This document shows, piece by piece, positions 34,459 to 43,803 of a DNA stretch of 64,000 nucleotides. Positions within the stretch are counted from its first letter, which is position 1. Each line of letters begins with the position of its first letter. The position numbers were made by a program, and so were the translations under genes. The notes below the pieces were generated by a model. The model saw only the letters and a list, made by a program, of their open reading frames with translations, had not been told where the DNA came from and made no database searches. The stretch covers positions 150,950,060 to 151,014,059 of the forward strand of contig CM037586.1 of NCBI GenBank assembly GCA_021018995.1. Direction: 5' to 3'. The stretch comes from Chloranthus sessilifolius (lineage: Eukaryota > Streptophyta > Magnoliopsida > Chloranthales > Chloranthaceae).

Positions 34459-34590
34459 GTAAAATTTTCTAACACTAATCCCTGTACACTTCCCGTAGGC
34501 CTTAAAAGTTTCGACATCGTAGAATCAGTGAGTGAGAATTACATAGAACATAAGAATAATTAAGTAATTATAAAATAATTATAAAATCAA

Positions 34591-34794
34591 TCCGCTATTA
34601 TGCCAATAACATGTCGCTTTCTTAAGTTAGCGAAACGCTATCTTAGGGTAGCGTGCCGCTATCTTAGGGTAGCGTTCCACTAACTTAAGATAGTGTTTCG
34701 CTATCTTAAGACAGCGTTCCGCTATCTTAAAGTAGCAGTCTGTTAACTTAAGATAGCGGAACGTTACCCTAAGATAGCGGCACACTAGCGGATT
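34591..34794. repeat. Palindrome array 3 of the MULE (8 units, 21-bp step)
   Basis: From 34615, eight consecutive 18-bp near-palindromes (for example CGCTATCTTAAGACAGCG), each followed by a 3-bp spacer, give a strict 21-bp period to about 34782. The array ends ~227 bp inside the right terminal repeat, in the upstream region of the DUF1985/Ulp1 gene. Because 21 is a multiple of 3, an accidental open frame with a repeated 7-residue motif runs through it. Confidence 0.92.
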
Positions 34795-35219
34795 GTTTGG
34801 GAATGACAGTAAAGAATTAAATTTTATAAAAAGCAAAAAAAAATACATGAAAATTTTCTGTCGCCTTGTTTCCACTTTGTCGCCGTTTTCTTGCCTCTCT
34901 CTCGATTTTTACAGCAGTTATAATTAAAAGTACAAAATAAAAAACTATAAATAGTTTAAATATATAAAGCATTTTAAAACACAAGGGTATTTTAGACATT
35001 TCAAGGTCGGTGCTGACGTGGAAACGGCTTAGCTTGAAGCTGGCCTTTTGTGTAAAGATTGAAGTTATAGGGTCGTTTTTACAATAAGCAAAATTATAGG
35101 GCCGAAAATACAAATTTTTCTATTTTTATACAGAGGTGCACACTCTCACCAAATTTATAGTGCTCACTAATGAGATGGTGAGGACAAATCACATACCTTA
35201 TAAAAACAAAAACAAAGGA

Positions 35220-35315
35220 GGAAAAACTAGCATAGAGAACGAGATTTGAACCCACGATCACCACCCCCACAATGGAAAGAACGTACCAACTTAGCCACGG
35301 CTCTTAGGTTGCTTT
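35220..35315 (-). other. tRNA-like sequence, minus strand
   Basis: The minus strand holds AGAGCCGTGGCTAAGTTGGT (like box A) and, 50 bp later, GTGGGTTCAAATCTCG (like box B). The stems do not close well. It is most likely the head of a SINE or another tRNA-derived repeat. The first copy of the 297-bp duplication starts at its edge. Confidence 0.45.
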
Positions 35316-35899
35316 TACTTTTTTACATGTAAAGAGATCTTTCGGTAAGGAACCACGATTCTTTTAGAAGTATGTCAGGAGCTTGCCACCGTGGGCTATA
35401 TAACATATGTGGTAGCTATATACAAATAGGGATTAAAATACGTATTTGACCATCTTACTTTATTATTTGACTGCATTTGGGTTAGCTCTTTCAAGGCAAA
35501 GAGCAGTTGGCTCCGACAAAGAACTGCTTTTATGTTTGATAAGATTGCACCTCGCCCCATTTGTTCTGATGGGGAGCTATTTTAAGTGATAAAACTGCTC
35601 TCAGGTTGCTTTTACTTTTTTACATGTAAGGAGATCTTTCGGTAGGGAACCACGATTCTTTTAGAAGTAAGTCAGGAGCTTGCCACCGTGGGCTATATAA
35701 CATATGTGGTAGCTATATACAAATAGGGATTAAAATACGTATTTGACCATCTTACTTTATTATTTGACTGCGTTTGGGTTAGCTCTTTCAAGGTAAAGAG
35801 TAGTTGGCTTTGACAAAAAACTGCTTTTATGTTTGATAAGATTGCACCTCGCCCCATTTGTTCTGTCGGGGAGCTATTTTAAGTGATAAAATTGCTCTC
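35306..35899 (+). repeat. 297-bp tandem duplication, two copies
   Basis: 'aggttgcttttactttttta' at 35306 recurs at 35603 and the copies stay ~96% similar to 'ttaagtgataaaattgctctc' near 35900. Both breakpoints carry 'ctctNagg', which could have mediated the event. The duplicated unit includes the left part of a Tourist-like MITE. Confidence 0.95.
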
Positions 35900-35947
35900 C
35901 GGTAAGGAGTTGATTGTGCTCTTATAAGAGCTAACCCAAACACAGCC
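35766..35947. mobile_element. Tourist-like MITE, copy 2 (with a truncated duplicate at 35469-35602)
   Basis: Ends GACTGCGTTTGGGTTAGC (left) and, read inward from the right, GGCTGTGTTTGGGTTAGC. It is the family of 13963-14151. The left 134 bp are repeated at 35469-35602 because of the 297-bp duplication. No clear target duplication. Confidence 0.8.
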
Positions 35948-36077
35948 TAAAACCTCTTCATGGAAGTTTACCCACTGGTTGTAAAGTTGATTGATGGGTT
36001 TTCAACAACCATATAAAAAAACGTGTATAAACACTTTAGTGGTGTGACTTTTAATTACTCCCCAAATTATTCGGTGA
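35948..36077. other. Short intergenic spacer
   Basis: Nothing supported. Confidence 0.4.
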
Positions 36078-36086
36078 TTTTATCAA

Positions 36087-36749
36087 GGGAAATGCACAGG
36101 TTTGACCCTGTTAGATACATCTCTTTCGTCAGAGACCCTATAGTTTCACCTTTATCCAAATGAACCCGCTCCAAGCGAAGCCGACATCCGCCTTTATTGA
36201 TTCTCGAAATTACTCCCAAGGTAATAAATAGTTGTCAAAATTTTCAAATTCTTATTTTTGTTCAATCTTCAAGTTATCAAAACTGTAAGTTTGAAATCAA
36301 ATTATCTTCTACTGCTGTAGAAATTTTTCTTCTTCTTTCGACGGTCTATAATTTGAATTAATTCTTTTAGGTTTTTCAATTGGCGACTGTCTAGGCAATC
36401 GGCATAGACTGCTTAGATAATCAACAAAGACTGTTTAAAAAGGTGATTTTTTTTTAAAGAGGCGATATCGCCTTTTTTTGTGTCAATCTTTGACACCATC
36501 GATCTTTATATTGCAGCCTTCAAATTAGACGGCATAGATGTTGCTTCACATCGCGTTATTATAAAAAAAATACAAATTAAAAAAATTTTAAATTATGTAG
36601 AACCATAAAAAGTGTAATAAGGGTATTTGAGACTTTTTGCGTTAGCTAGAATTGGCTCGACTTGGAACTAGTCGGTTTGGGTAAAGGTGAAACTATAAGG
36701 TCTCTGACGAAAAAGGTGTATCTGACAGGGTCGATCCTGTGAATTACCC
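36087..36749. mobile_element. Non-autonomous Mutator-type element (663 bp)
   Basis: The ends are GGGAAATGCACAGG on the left and GGGTAATTCACAGG read inward from the right. The inverted arms extend ~90 bp ('cctgttagatacatct', 'cagagaccctatagtttcacc'). A perfect 9-bp duplication TTTTATCAA flanks it (36078-36086, 36750-36758). No coding frame. Confidence 0.93.
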
Positions 36750-36759
36750 TTTTATCAAT

Positions 36760-36918
36760 AGGTACCGTTATTCACATACCATGAGACTGCTATCTCAACC
36801 TAGTATTGAAAAACCCCACCAAAAGATGACTCTTTTAAAACTCACACCCCCTATTTATTAGTTTCTTTTTCTTCATTGGGGTGAGAAAACAGTCTCATGA
36901 GTGTGACTAACGGTACCC
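36760..36918. mobile_element. 159-bp Mutator-type MITE at the same target as its neighbour
   Basis: The ends are AGGTACCGTTA and, read inward, GGGTACCGTTA. The arms extend through CATGAGACTG. The flanking 9-bp duplication TTTATCAAT (36751-36759, 36919-36927) overlaps the right duplication of the 663-bp element by eight bases. The short insertion therefore landed one base away from the older one's target word. Confidence 0.92.
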
Positions 36919-36927
36919 TTTATCAAT

Positions 36928-37370
36928 TTGTGTGAATGTATTTTTACATGGAGCAAATAATGGTACCCAAACAAATATAATAAGCAAATAAAAACCAATA
37001 CTGAGAATTTTAGATTTTTGTCCTCGACTTTAGGTTAACTGCCCCCCCTCCAGAAATTACATAAAATCTCACTTCTGTGTGACATCACAATAACAATAAT
37101 TGCTACTTATATATAAAATAAAGAGAGGCGTTATTTGCCATTGTTTTACCTTCCTTGGACCAAAATCGTTGACTACATTAAATTAGATAATAGAGAATAT
37201 TTTGGGATGTGTGTCACGTGAAATCAAGATTTGACCATCTAATAAGTGTGCCCTGATCTCAAGATCTATTGTGTTAGAACATTCGAACAAAAAATTTCTC
37301 TACCGTCAATGGTATTTTCCTGTGACGTAGCGTGTTTTATCGACGGGAAAAAAGGGTGTGAATAACCCCT
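36928..37370. other. Upstream region of the gene at 37597
   Basis: Contains a C-run (37050) and ordinary AT-rich DNA, no repeat of known type. It is likely part of the upstream regulatory region. Confidence 0.45.
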
Positions 37371-37374
37371 CCCA

Positions 37375-37382
37375 TATATAAA
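37375..37382 (+). promoter_or_regulatory. TATA box of the gene at 37597
   Basis: TATATAAA in the context cccaTATATAAActtg, 215 bp upstream of the ATG. The start of transcription would then fall near 37405-37415, with a ~190-bp leader containing pyrimidine-rich stretches. Confidence 0.7.
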
Positions 37383-37596
37383 CTTGAGTGGGTCTCCTCC
37401 TTAAATGCTTAAATTCATTTGGGACAATTCAGCAGTCCCTCAAAATTGAAACAAAAACAAAGTTCCCTGGGTAGCTTCTTCAGAGCTAGAAGGCAACATC
37501 AAAGGCAACTCCATACCTACCTCCTTCCATTAAGAGCTTAAATTTCAAGACTCTAATATGCAGAGAACACCAATTTTCAACTTCTGAGTTCTTCCG

Positions 37597-38202
37597 ATGG
37601 AGAAAAGGAAGCCGAGAGAGAGCGTCGACGAGGTGGCGCTGGCGAAAGCCGCCGCATGGGCATGGTACCAGCGCGGCTCAGGAAGCGAGGGGAAACCGAT
37701 AACCGAGTTCGATCTCAGGCGGACCCGACGCCAACCGATACCGTCACGTTACAAGCTAGAAGCAGCACAAGAAGGAGAAGAAGAGAGGGCCGTTGATGAT
37801 CAGGTGGAGGCATCTGAGCCGCACAGCCTTGCAGTGAGTCCCACTCACACAGATATATCTCTTTTCGATTCCTACGAAATCGAGAGAATCTCTAGGCAAT
37901 TGGATTGTCTGTTAGAGTCTAGCAGAAGAGTTTTTTCTGATGGATCATCTTCTCCTTACATCGACGGTGGTGATCACCGGAAATTTGTATCGTCTCCAGA
38001 AAATGGCACGAAAAGAAGTAAGATGGTCGGTAAGATGAACGGATTTTGGATAAGACATGCGGTAGGGATATGCAGTTCCAGGGGAGATGCAGTGGAAGCG
38101 AGTCTATTGGGTCGCAGGACACGGCCGACGAAACAAAGCATGGCTCGGTCGTTAGGCTCCATAACTCCCCGGTCCATCAACCCATGCCGAGTAAATAAAT
38201 AA
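37597..38202 (+). CDS. Conserved plant protein of unknown function, 201 residues
   Basis: One uninterrupted frame from ATG to TAA. The N-terminus holds KPRESVDEVALAKAAAWAWYQ (residues 5-25), then a segment with SEGKPITEFDLRRTR and SRYKLEA (about 30-56). I recognise these as a signature of an uncharacterised plant-only family, in which the AAAWAWYQ block and SRYKLEA are the most conserved. The middle is Glu-rich. The C-terminal half is Ser/Arg/Lys-rich (SLLGRRTRP, RSLGSITPRS). There is no signal peptide or membrane segment, so a cytosolic or nuclear site is likely. It is more GC-rich than its surroundings. TATA box and poly(A) signal support a live gene. Its function is unknown to me. Confidence 0.85.
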   Translation: MEKRKPRESVDEVALAKAAAWAWYQRGSGSEGKPITEFDLRRTRRQPIPSRYKLEAAQEGEEERAVDDQVEASEPHSLAVSPTHTDISLFDSYEIERISRQLDCLLESSRRVFSDGSSSPYIDGGDHRKFVSSPENGTKRSKMVGKMNGFWIRHAVGICSSRGDAVEASLLGRRTRPTKQSMARSLGSITPRSINPCRVNK

Positions 38203-38430
38203 ATAAAACGGCTTGGTTTTGTGCTTGTGGAACGGTTTCTTTATGATTTGGGAGCTTTGTTTCATACCTTAGTCATAATTGATGTTGCTTTTATGGATTA
38301 AAACTTTGCAAAATCTGTAGATCATCTGCTGTGAGATAAAGAAGTCGAATTTACATATCTTTTAACTTCACAGATTTCAGGGCTAAGATGGTTTATGCTT
38401 CTCTGAATGAATCGCCGTCGCTGCAATAAA
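38203..38430 (+). terminator. 3' UTR and poly(A) signal
   Basis: The stop lies in a run of AATAAATAAATAAAA, which may itself act as a near-upstream signal. A second AATAAA is at 38425-38430, giving a ~230-bp 3' UTR. Confidence 0.5.
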
Positions 38431-38539
38431 TTGGCCGACGTGGAAGGTCATTGACCATTATTTCACGCTCAACGGTATTTGCAACCGAATATTTAATATT
38501 ATCTGTACCTAAGATTATTAGTTTTTGTACATTTTTTAC

Positions 38540-39050
38540 TGCATTAATCAGATGACCGAGATCGTAATCATTTTTTATCTCAATCTTTTACGAAATAGAC
38601 CTTCAGATTAAAGCACACCTATTAGATGGTCATATGTTAATATCATGTACCACACATTCCCAAAAGTAACCAAGATCATGACTCATGAGCCTAGCATAAT
38701 CCCCAAAGTATTAGGCGAGGTGGCCAAGTACCTATTTTCAAAAATGGGAGACATGAATTCAAATACGCTCCTTCCCTTAGGCTACCCTAGAGATATACTT
38801 TATATCCTGTGCTGACTTGAAATCTGCAAATTTGGGGTGCGTATATGTCCTGTGATTCAGCGGGTACTCTAAGAGGCATGGGTACCACGTGAAACAATTC
38901 TTGAGTCACTTTTTGGAATGTGCACTAAATGGAGTCAATATCTTACAGTCTTATAGGTGCCCTGTGATCTAAAGATCTAACTTTGTGAAAGATTAGAAAG
39001 AAAAATTATCTCTATTCTCTAATTCAAGGTAGTCACCGGATGATCCGGAT
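38540..39050. mobile_element. Mutator-type MITE interrupted by a SINE
   Basis: 'cattaatcagatgaccgagatcgtaatca' at the left pairs with 'ctctaattcaaggtagtcacc' at the right in the inverted family pattern. Family words ('ccacacattcccaaaagtaacc', 'tgatctaaagatctaac', 'gtgaaagatta') lie between. The SINE at 38701 splits it. Termini are approximate. Confidence 0.65.
38701..38882 (+). mobile_element. tRNA-derived SINE, copy 2 (nested)
   Basis: Plus-strand head with TTAGGCGAGGTGGCCAAGTA (box A region) and ACATGAATTCAAATACGC (box-B-like), then the shared body words 'ctttatatcctgtgctga' and 'gggtgcgtatatg' and the ending 'gggtactctaagaggcat'. No poly(A) tail is preserved. Confidence 0.82.
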
Positions 39051-39790
39051 ATTACATGCGAATGCCAAAAGCCGTAAATCATCGTTTTAGATAAAGAATA
39101 TTTGGTTGCAAATAGAGGTATAATGTAAAAAAAGTTGGCATTTTTTTAAAGCTTTGGCAACGTACGTAATAAAACAAGGTGACGTGGCGGTGGGAGCAAC
39201 TCTTTATTACCTTCCCATTCTGCCTCTATTTGGAGTTGTTGGAAACACCGTAAATGAGGTTGATCTTGGTGACGTGTCCTCCTTAACGGCCATACCTGCG
39301 TGGACCATTTGAGAAACGTCAAAATTAGGGTGCTAGGACCCAGCATTAAAATGCTACTCAGCCTTATCAGCACCATAAATGTGGCGTAGCCCTTCTGAAG
39401 TAAATCCTCTTTGGCCACCTAGTTGCATCGATCCAAACCATCTGATCATTTTTGGCTACCTGTTAGATGGGCGTAGGTCAAATCTCATTGATCAGCCTTT
39501 CCCACTATGCAGATAACTAGATAACCTTTTGGGCCATCCAATGGTCGATGATTGGTTGATATTGATCGATCACTGATATGATTCTTGAGTAGTTGAGACA
39601 TGATCATGCGCCATGATCAGAAAAAAAATTATTCCAAATTCATTCATAGCTAAAGTGATCTGCCTTGAGTTTCGTGAAAGTCGTTGGCTTAGCACTGCTC
39701 AACAAAATGTTGTGGACAATAAGTGAAGACTAGCCCTCGGATGATTTGACCTCGTCACGGACATCGTAATGTTCTTCAATTGCATCTTAT
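39051..39790. other. Intergenic stretch, nothing recognised
   Basis: A 90-codon open frame at 39146-39418 (minus) has no recognisable feature. I do not call it a gene. Confidence 0.4.
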
Positions 39791-39794
39791 AAGG

Positions 39795-40253
39795 AAGGGA
39801 CCGACTCTCTGTCCGGCATTTAAGCGCCAATGGCGTTTAAATGATCATACATCAATGGTTAAAATTGTGGGTGATCCATTAGGTCAAAGTAATAGATCAT
39901 AGATTATGGTACAGCACGTCCAAAATTGATATTTTGGGGAGATTTAAACCATCAGATTTGTTGACCTAAATATCAGGTTATCAACTATTTTTTTAATTTT
40001 TATGGTTGATATTAAAGTTCATCAAGCAAATTGTTCACATCCACTTATAGGCATATTTTTTTAGGTTGAGGCATGTTGAATGATAGATTGTCACTTGGAC
40101 ATTTTAGATTGATCACTGATGATTATCACATGGTATAATGAAAATTATACTTCAATAATTTGAGATTAAAAGTCTTTTAATAGTATAAGAACATTTAACC
40201 ACCAAATTTAAACTATCTGGTCTTTAAATGTCAGTCATAGCCATTATCCCTAT
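39795..40253. mobile_element. TIR element, relative of the one at 25861
   Basis: The left part ('ggcatttaagcgccaatggcgtttaaatg') is inverted at the right ('gtctttaaatgtcagtcatagccattatccc'). The middle shares 'gatattaaagttca', 'tcacttggacattttagattga' and 'tatgaaaattat' with 25.9-26.3 kb. The target duplication was not identified. Confidence 0.6.
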
Positions 40254-40458
40254 AAAGAGTTGAGGTTCCGAATCAGGTGAGGTCCATGTGATACCCATTT
40301 AGAGATCAAGTCTATTTTAAATAACAAATTGAATAGGATGTATATCTAGCGTCTAAAATGGAGTCATAGGTCTCAAATTTCAATGCACCAAATTTGTTAG
40401 GTGGTAAGTTAACCTTTGATCATGAATTTCGAGGCCAAAAGAATCTGCAAAAGATATA
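40254..40458. other. Short intergenic stretch
   Basis: Nothing supported. Confidence 0.4.
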
Positions 40459-40814
40459 AGTTGCGTATGGTATAGCTCTCTGCTAGCAGAGTTCACCTGT
40501 TTTAGCAAGTTTCCATCTTCTTTGTTAGCATCCTGTTATCTGCTTTAGCAGGTACCCCTTCTTCTTGATAACCCCTTGCATAGTAAGATTTTATGTACGA
40601 TTTATCTGTTCAGCAATTCTACCCTCCCCTCTACTCACTCCTTACTAGAGCAAATTTTATTTGCTCTGGTAGGGAGTTAGTATAGAGCAGAGAGGTTGCT
40701 ATTAGAGCAGGTAAATTCTCCTTTGCAAGGAGTTAGATAACAAAATGTGAACTAACTAAAGCAGGTGAATTCTGCTGTGACAGGAGCTAGTAAAGAGCTA
40801 TGTCATACGCAGTC
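40459..40814. mobile_element. Tourist-like MITE (GCGTATG termini, 356 bp)
   Basis: Left AGTTGCGTATGGTATAGCTCT; right read inward GACTGCGTATGACATAGCTCT. A 3-bp word ATA flanks both sides (40456-40458, 40815-40817). The inside repeats 'ctgctttagcagg' type words (TTAGCAGGTA, AGAGCAGGTAAA). Confidence 0.75.
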
Positions 40815-41131
40815 ATATTCTTTTAAATCCATGCTACGTCGTATAAAGGCATGGGTTCATCCGTGCGTTGGTATAGACACATTTCTCTTACAGGTAAAAA
40901 GGCACGTGCAGATGCACGCGGGCATTAGGACCTTTAAATGATTGAACTTGATTTTCAGACATCTATCGGGTGATTTGAACATATAAAAAATATAGTATTT
41001 CAAGTGTTCATTAATATGTTTTATGATTTATTAAAGACAAAAAATAATAATTATTACTATGTTTCTTATGTCTTATATAATTTAAAATTATAAAAAATTT
41101 AATAAGAAATAATAAAAAATATATAACTTAT
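40815..41131. other. AT-rich intergenic stretch
   Basis: Nothing supported. Confidence 0.4.
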
Positions 41132-41283
41132 CACTATAAAAAATAAGACTATTAGCGGCAGCCAAAATTGTCGCTATTAACAAAAAAATTGTTACTATTA
41201 GTCCCGTCGCTATTGAAACAACAAGGTTTTTTTGTTAATAGCGGCACTTTTGGTTGTCGCTAATAATCTTATTTTTTATAGCG
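41132..41283. mobile_element. CACTA-type MITE, copy 4
   Basis: Begins CACTATAAAAAATAAGAC and ends TTATTTTTTATAGCG, its near complement. It is flanked by a perfect 3-bp duplication TAT (41129-41131, 41284-41286). Internal TTAATAGCGGC words match the other copies. Confidence 0.9.
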
Positions 41284-43130
41284 TATATTGTTAACTATAG
41301 AGCATGAACAAAAAAAATAAAAACTAACAAATAAGTATAATCTAGAAAATTCAATTCAATCGACAATGAGTATTTATTCCTTCTCGACATTAACTTTCTT
41401 AAGGATTTTATTGTCTTCATCATCCTTGGTCTCGTATTTAATGTTTTGACATATGTACGGCCTTGTAAGACGATTTTGATAAATTGTATCTTGTACTTTG
41501 ACTTGAAAGAAATACTCATTTTCGATATATTTGTTCATGTGAATTTGAAATTGTTTATCTCTATCCTGCACATAATATAACATAATTAGTCATAATTTTT
41601 TTATAAGAAAATATAATAAAATAAAACATATTACCTTCAATATTAAAAGCATAAGATCTTTTAGGGAAGAATCAATAAAAATCTTTATTTAATTTTCAAA
41701 TAATGTGAGCCATATTTTCTCACTCTCATCACCAATTTGTACGTGAAGTGCATAGTTACAATGTATATATATTAATAATTAGTTATGTACTTAAGTTACA
41801 AACTTAAATAGAATTGATAAGTCTATTTATATTAAAGTTTAAAAAAAAAAATTAAGAGAAAAAATTATAACATCATATTACCATTTTTTATATTTTCAAC
41901 TTCTAGTATGTTTGGATTGATTTGAAATACGGTTGTTGGTGTTGTAATAAGAGAAACAACTCATAATAAATAAAAAATAATGAATATAAATTAATAATAT
42001 TTTCATATAAATTGATAGATGAATTGTTAATATGCGTACCTCAAAATTTATTAATAGTCAATAAAGTAGCTATAATGATTGACATTTGATTGACCATTTG
42101 ATTGAGCGTTTCACTTTCATTGTTTGTCAACTTTTCCAATTATGTAAGTTTAATTTAAATAAAACTATTAAGATACCAAAGAAGCAAGCCTTTCTCTTAG
42201 ATTAGGTGTAATGTGATGTACGCCTATAATCATCTTCACTTTTTGGGATATGTGATATATGAAATTAAAATTGGACCATTTGATAGTGTGTGAAAGATTG
42301 GGGCAAACAACAATCTTTATCATCAGATTGGAAGAAGTCAACCGTTTAAGCACCTAAAATTTGGGTTAAGAAGAATCTTTAGTCATATTAAACTAAACAA
42401 AACACGTTTTATAGATTTTTTTGTAAGATTTACTTATATACAAATTAATAACTATAAACAAAGCCTAAAATAACATGTTACCCTATTGTAATAATATATT
42501 CAATTTTTGATAAATTCTTAGCTAAATTGAGGAGTTGATTTAGAGGTTTCAGAGAATTATAGTCTTTTGTGTGGATGAGTTACTTCCAACCCTAGCACCC
42601 CAACTCTCATATTTTGTTGTCTTCTATTATAATAATATTATTGCATTCAATAACTTCTTATTTTATTCAAAATTTTGAAAAGCCAATATAAATAAAATAT
42701 TAAAAAAAATTAAAAGCTTCTGTATTTCAAATTGAGGATAAGGAGACGTTAATTTATTTATCAAATTTAATAATATTTCCTAATCCCCATCTTCTCTATT
42801 ATTTTATTTATTTTTTTTGGATAGTGGATGGTGTTGACGGTCGGGTCTCTGTACACGTCAGAGGGTTGCCATTTAGCAGGTGACGTGGCTTGTACGGCTT
42901 ACATGGTAGTTAAGATGGCCAAAGTAGGATCCCAAATTTCTTGTGTGGGACCCAATCTGATGTGGCAAATATTTCTCCTAGTTTTTAATTTTTCAAATCA
43001 ATAATTTGATATTAAGAGGTGCGTTGTGTCGGAATCACTTGTTAACCGTGTACAAATTTCAAGGTTATATTTGTATTTGATTTTTGTGTCCTTACAAAAA
43101 ATCGAAAATCTCATTAGTAAGATATTTTTA
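41284..43130. other. AT-rich intergenic region with a partial Mutator-type MITE (42190-42360)
   Basis: The MITE remnant is recognised by 'tttttgggatatgtgat', 'gtgtgtgaaagattgg' and 'catcagattgga' words. Several open frames of 60-75 codons on the minus strand lack any domain and look accidental. No gene is supported. Confidence 0.4.
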
Positions 43131-43224
43131 GCTTGAACTAATATGTATAAAAAAAAAACAAAGAACCAACAACAAACTCTACCTTCAAATGCTCCTTAAA
43201 AATGATCCAACGGTGGCCAAGGCG

Positions 43225-43345
43225 GTCTAAAGCGCCGACACCTAGATATAGAGGCAATGGCGCCCCTAAAAAGAGGCATCGGCACCATTTTTTTTTTTTT
43301 TTTAGCGAAACGCCGACACCTCGATATAGAGGCGCCGGTGCCCCT
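43225..43345. repeat. Two copies of a CGACACCTCGATATAGAGGC unit
   Basis: 'cgccgacacctagatatagaggc' near 43232 and 'cgccgacacctcgatatagaggc' near 43310 are ~78 bp apart. Each contains an imperfect hairpin (CCTCGATATAGAGG). A T-run (43290-43305) lies between them. Confidence 0.75.
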
Positions 43346-43803
43346 AAAGCGAGTACGACTCTTCGATAGCGAGGTATTAATACTTCACTACCGGACACCC
43401 ATATTTTTTTAGTAACATATACTTGAAAAAGTAAGTCTGACATTTTCTTAGAAAAATGAAGAGAAGAGAGAGAAAAGAAAAAAACTTTTAAAAAGTCAAG
43501 AATGATGGCTGGAAGGGTATATAACTCTTCAAATATTTAAAAGTTTAACCCTAATTAGTAAAGTGAGTCTCATGCCACCCACTACTTCACAAAAAGGTGT
43601 TACATGTCGCGCCCATATCAATAGGTGCAGAGATATCTCTATGCCTGGAAGCATTGCCCCTCTACATGGCATCATATTCAATGGGATTAATCCCCTCTAA
43701 TTTAGGTCCCGTCAACGCATCATATTCAAAGGGCGCCAACCAACACTATATGGGATTCTCTAACAACGCCCTACTTTATCTCCTCTCCATGGACGTCGTT
43801 ACC
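43346..43803. other. Intergenic stretch, nothing recognised
   Basis: No supported feature. The open frame at 43597-43806 has no recognisable domain. Confidence 0.35.

Larger units (their letters stand above)
26926..35120. mobile_element. Mutator-like element (MULE) with transposase and Ulp1-protease genes, 8.2 kb
   Basis: The terminal inverted repeats are about 112 bp (26926-27037 and 35009-35120). The left starts GGAAATTTGTATTTTCGGCC and the right, read inward, GAAAAATTTGTATTTTCGGC. Identical TATTTTTATA words flank it (26916-26925, 35121-35130), a 9-10 bp target duplication as expected for Mutator. A MuDR-type transposase gene runs on the plus strand and a DUF1985/Ulp1 gene on the minus strand, pointing at each other. 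This is the layout of the Ulp1-carrying plant MULEs (KAONASHI/CUMULE type). Both genes are broken and the transposase gene is split by a solo LTR, so the copy is inactive. Three palindrome arrays lie inside. Confidence 0.93.

Noticed and set aside
34627..34875. An 82-residue minus-strand frame with repeated KIAERCLKIAKHYLK-like peptides.
   Set aside because: The repeated peptide is the by-product of the 21-bp palindrome array (21 is a multiple of 3); there is no start context or domain.
35220..35315. A tRNA gene on the minus strand.
   Set aside because: Box-A and box-B words exist but stems fail and the spacing suits a tRNA-derived retroposon.
39146..39418. A 90-residue minus-strand open frame.
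   Set aside because: No recognisable motif, composition like the surrounding non-coding DNA, no promoter or splice support.
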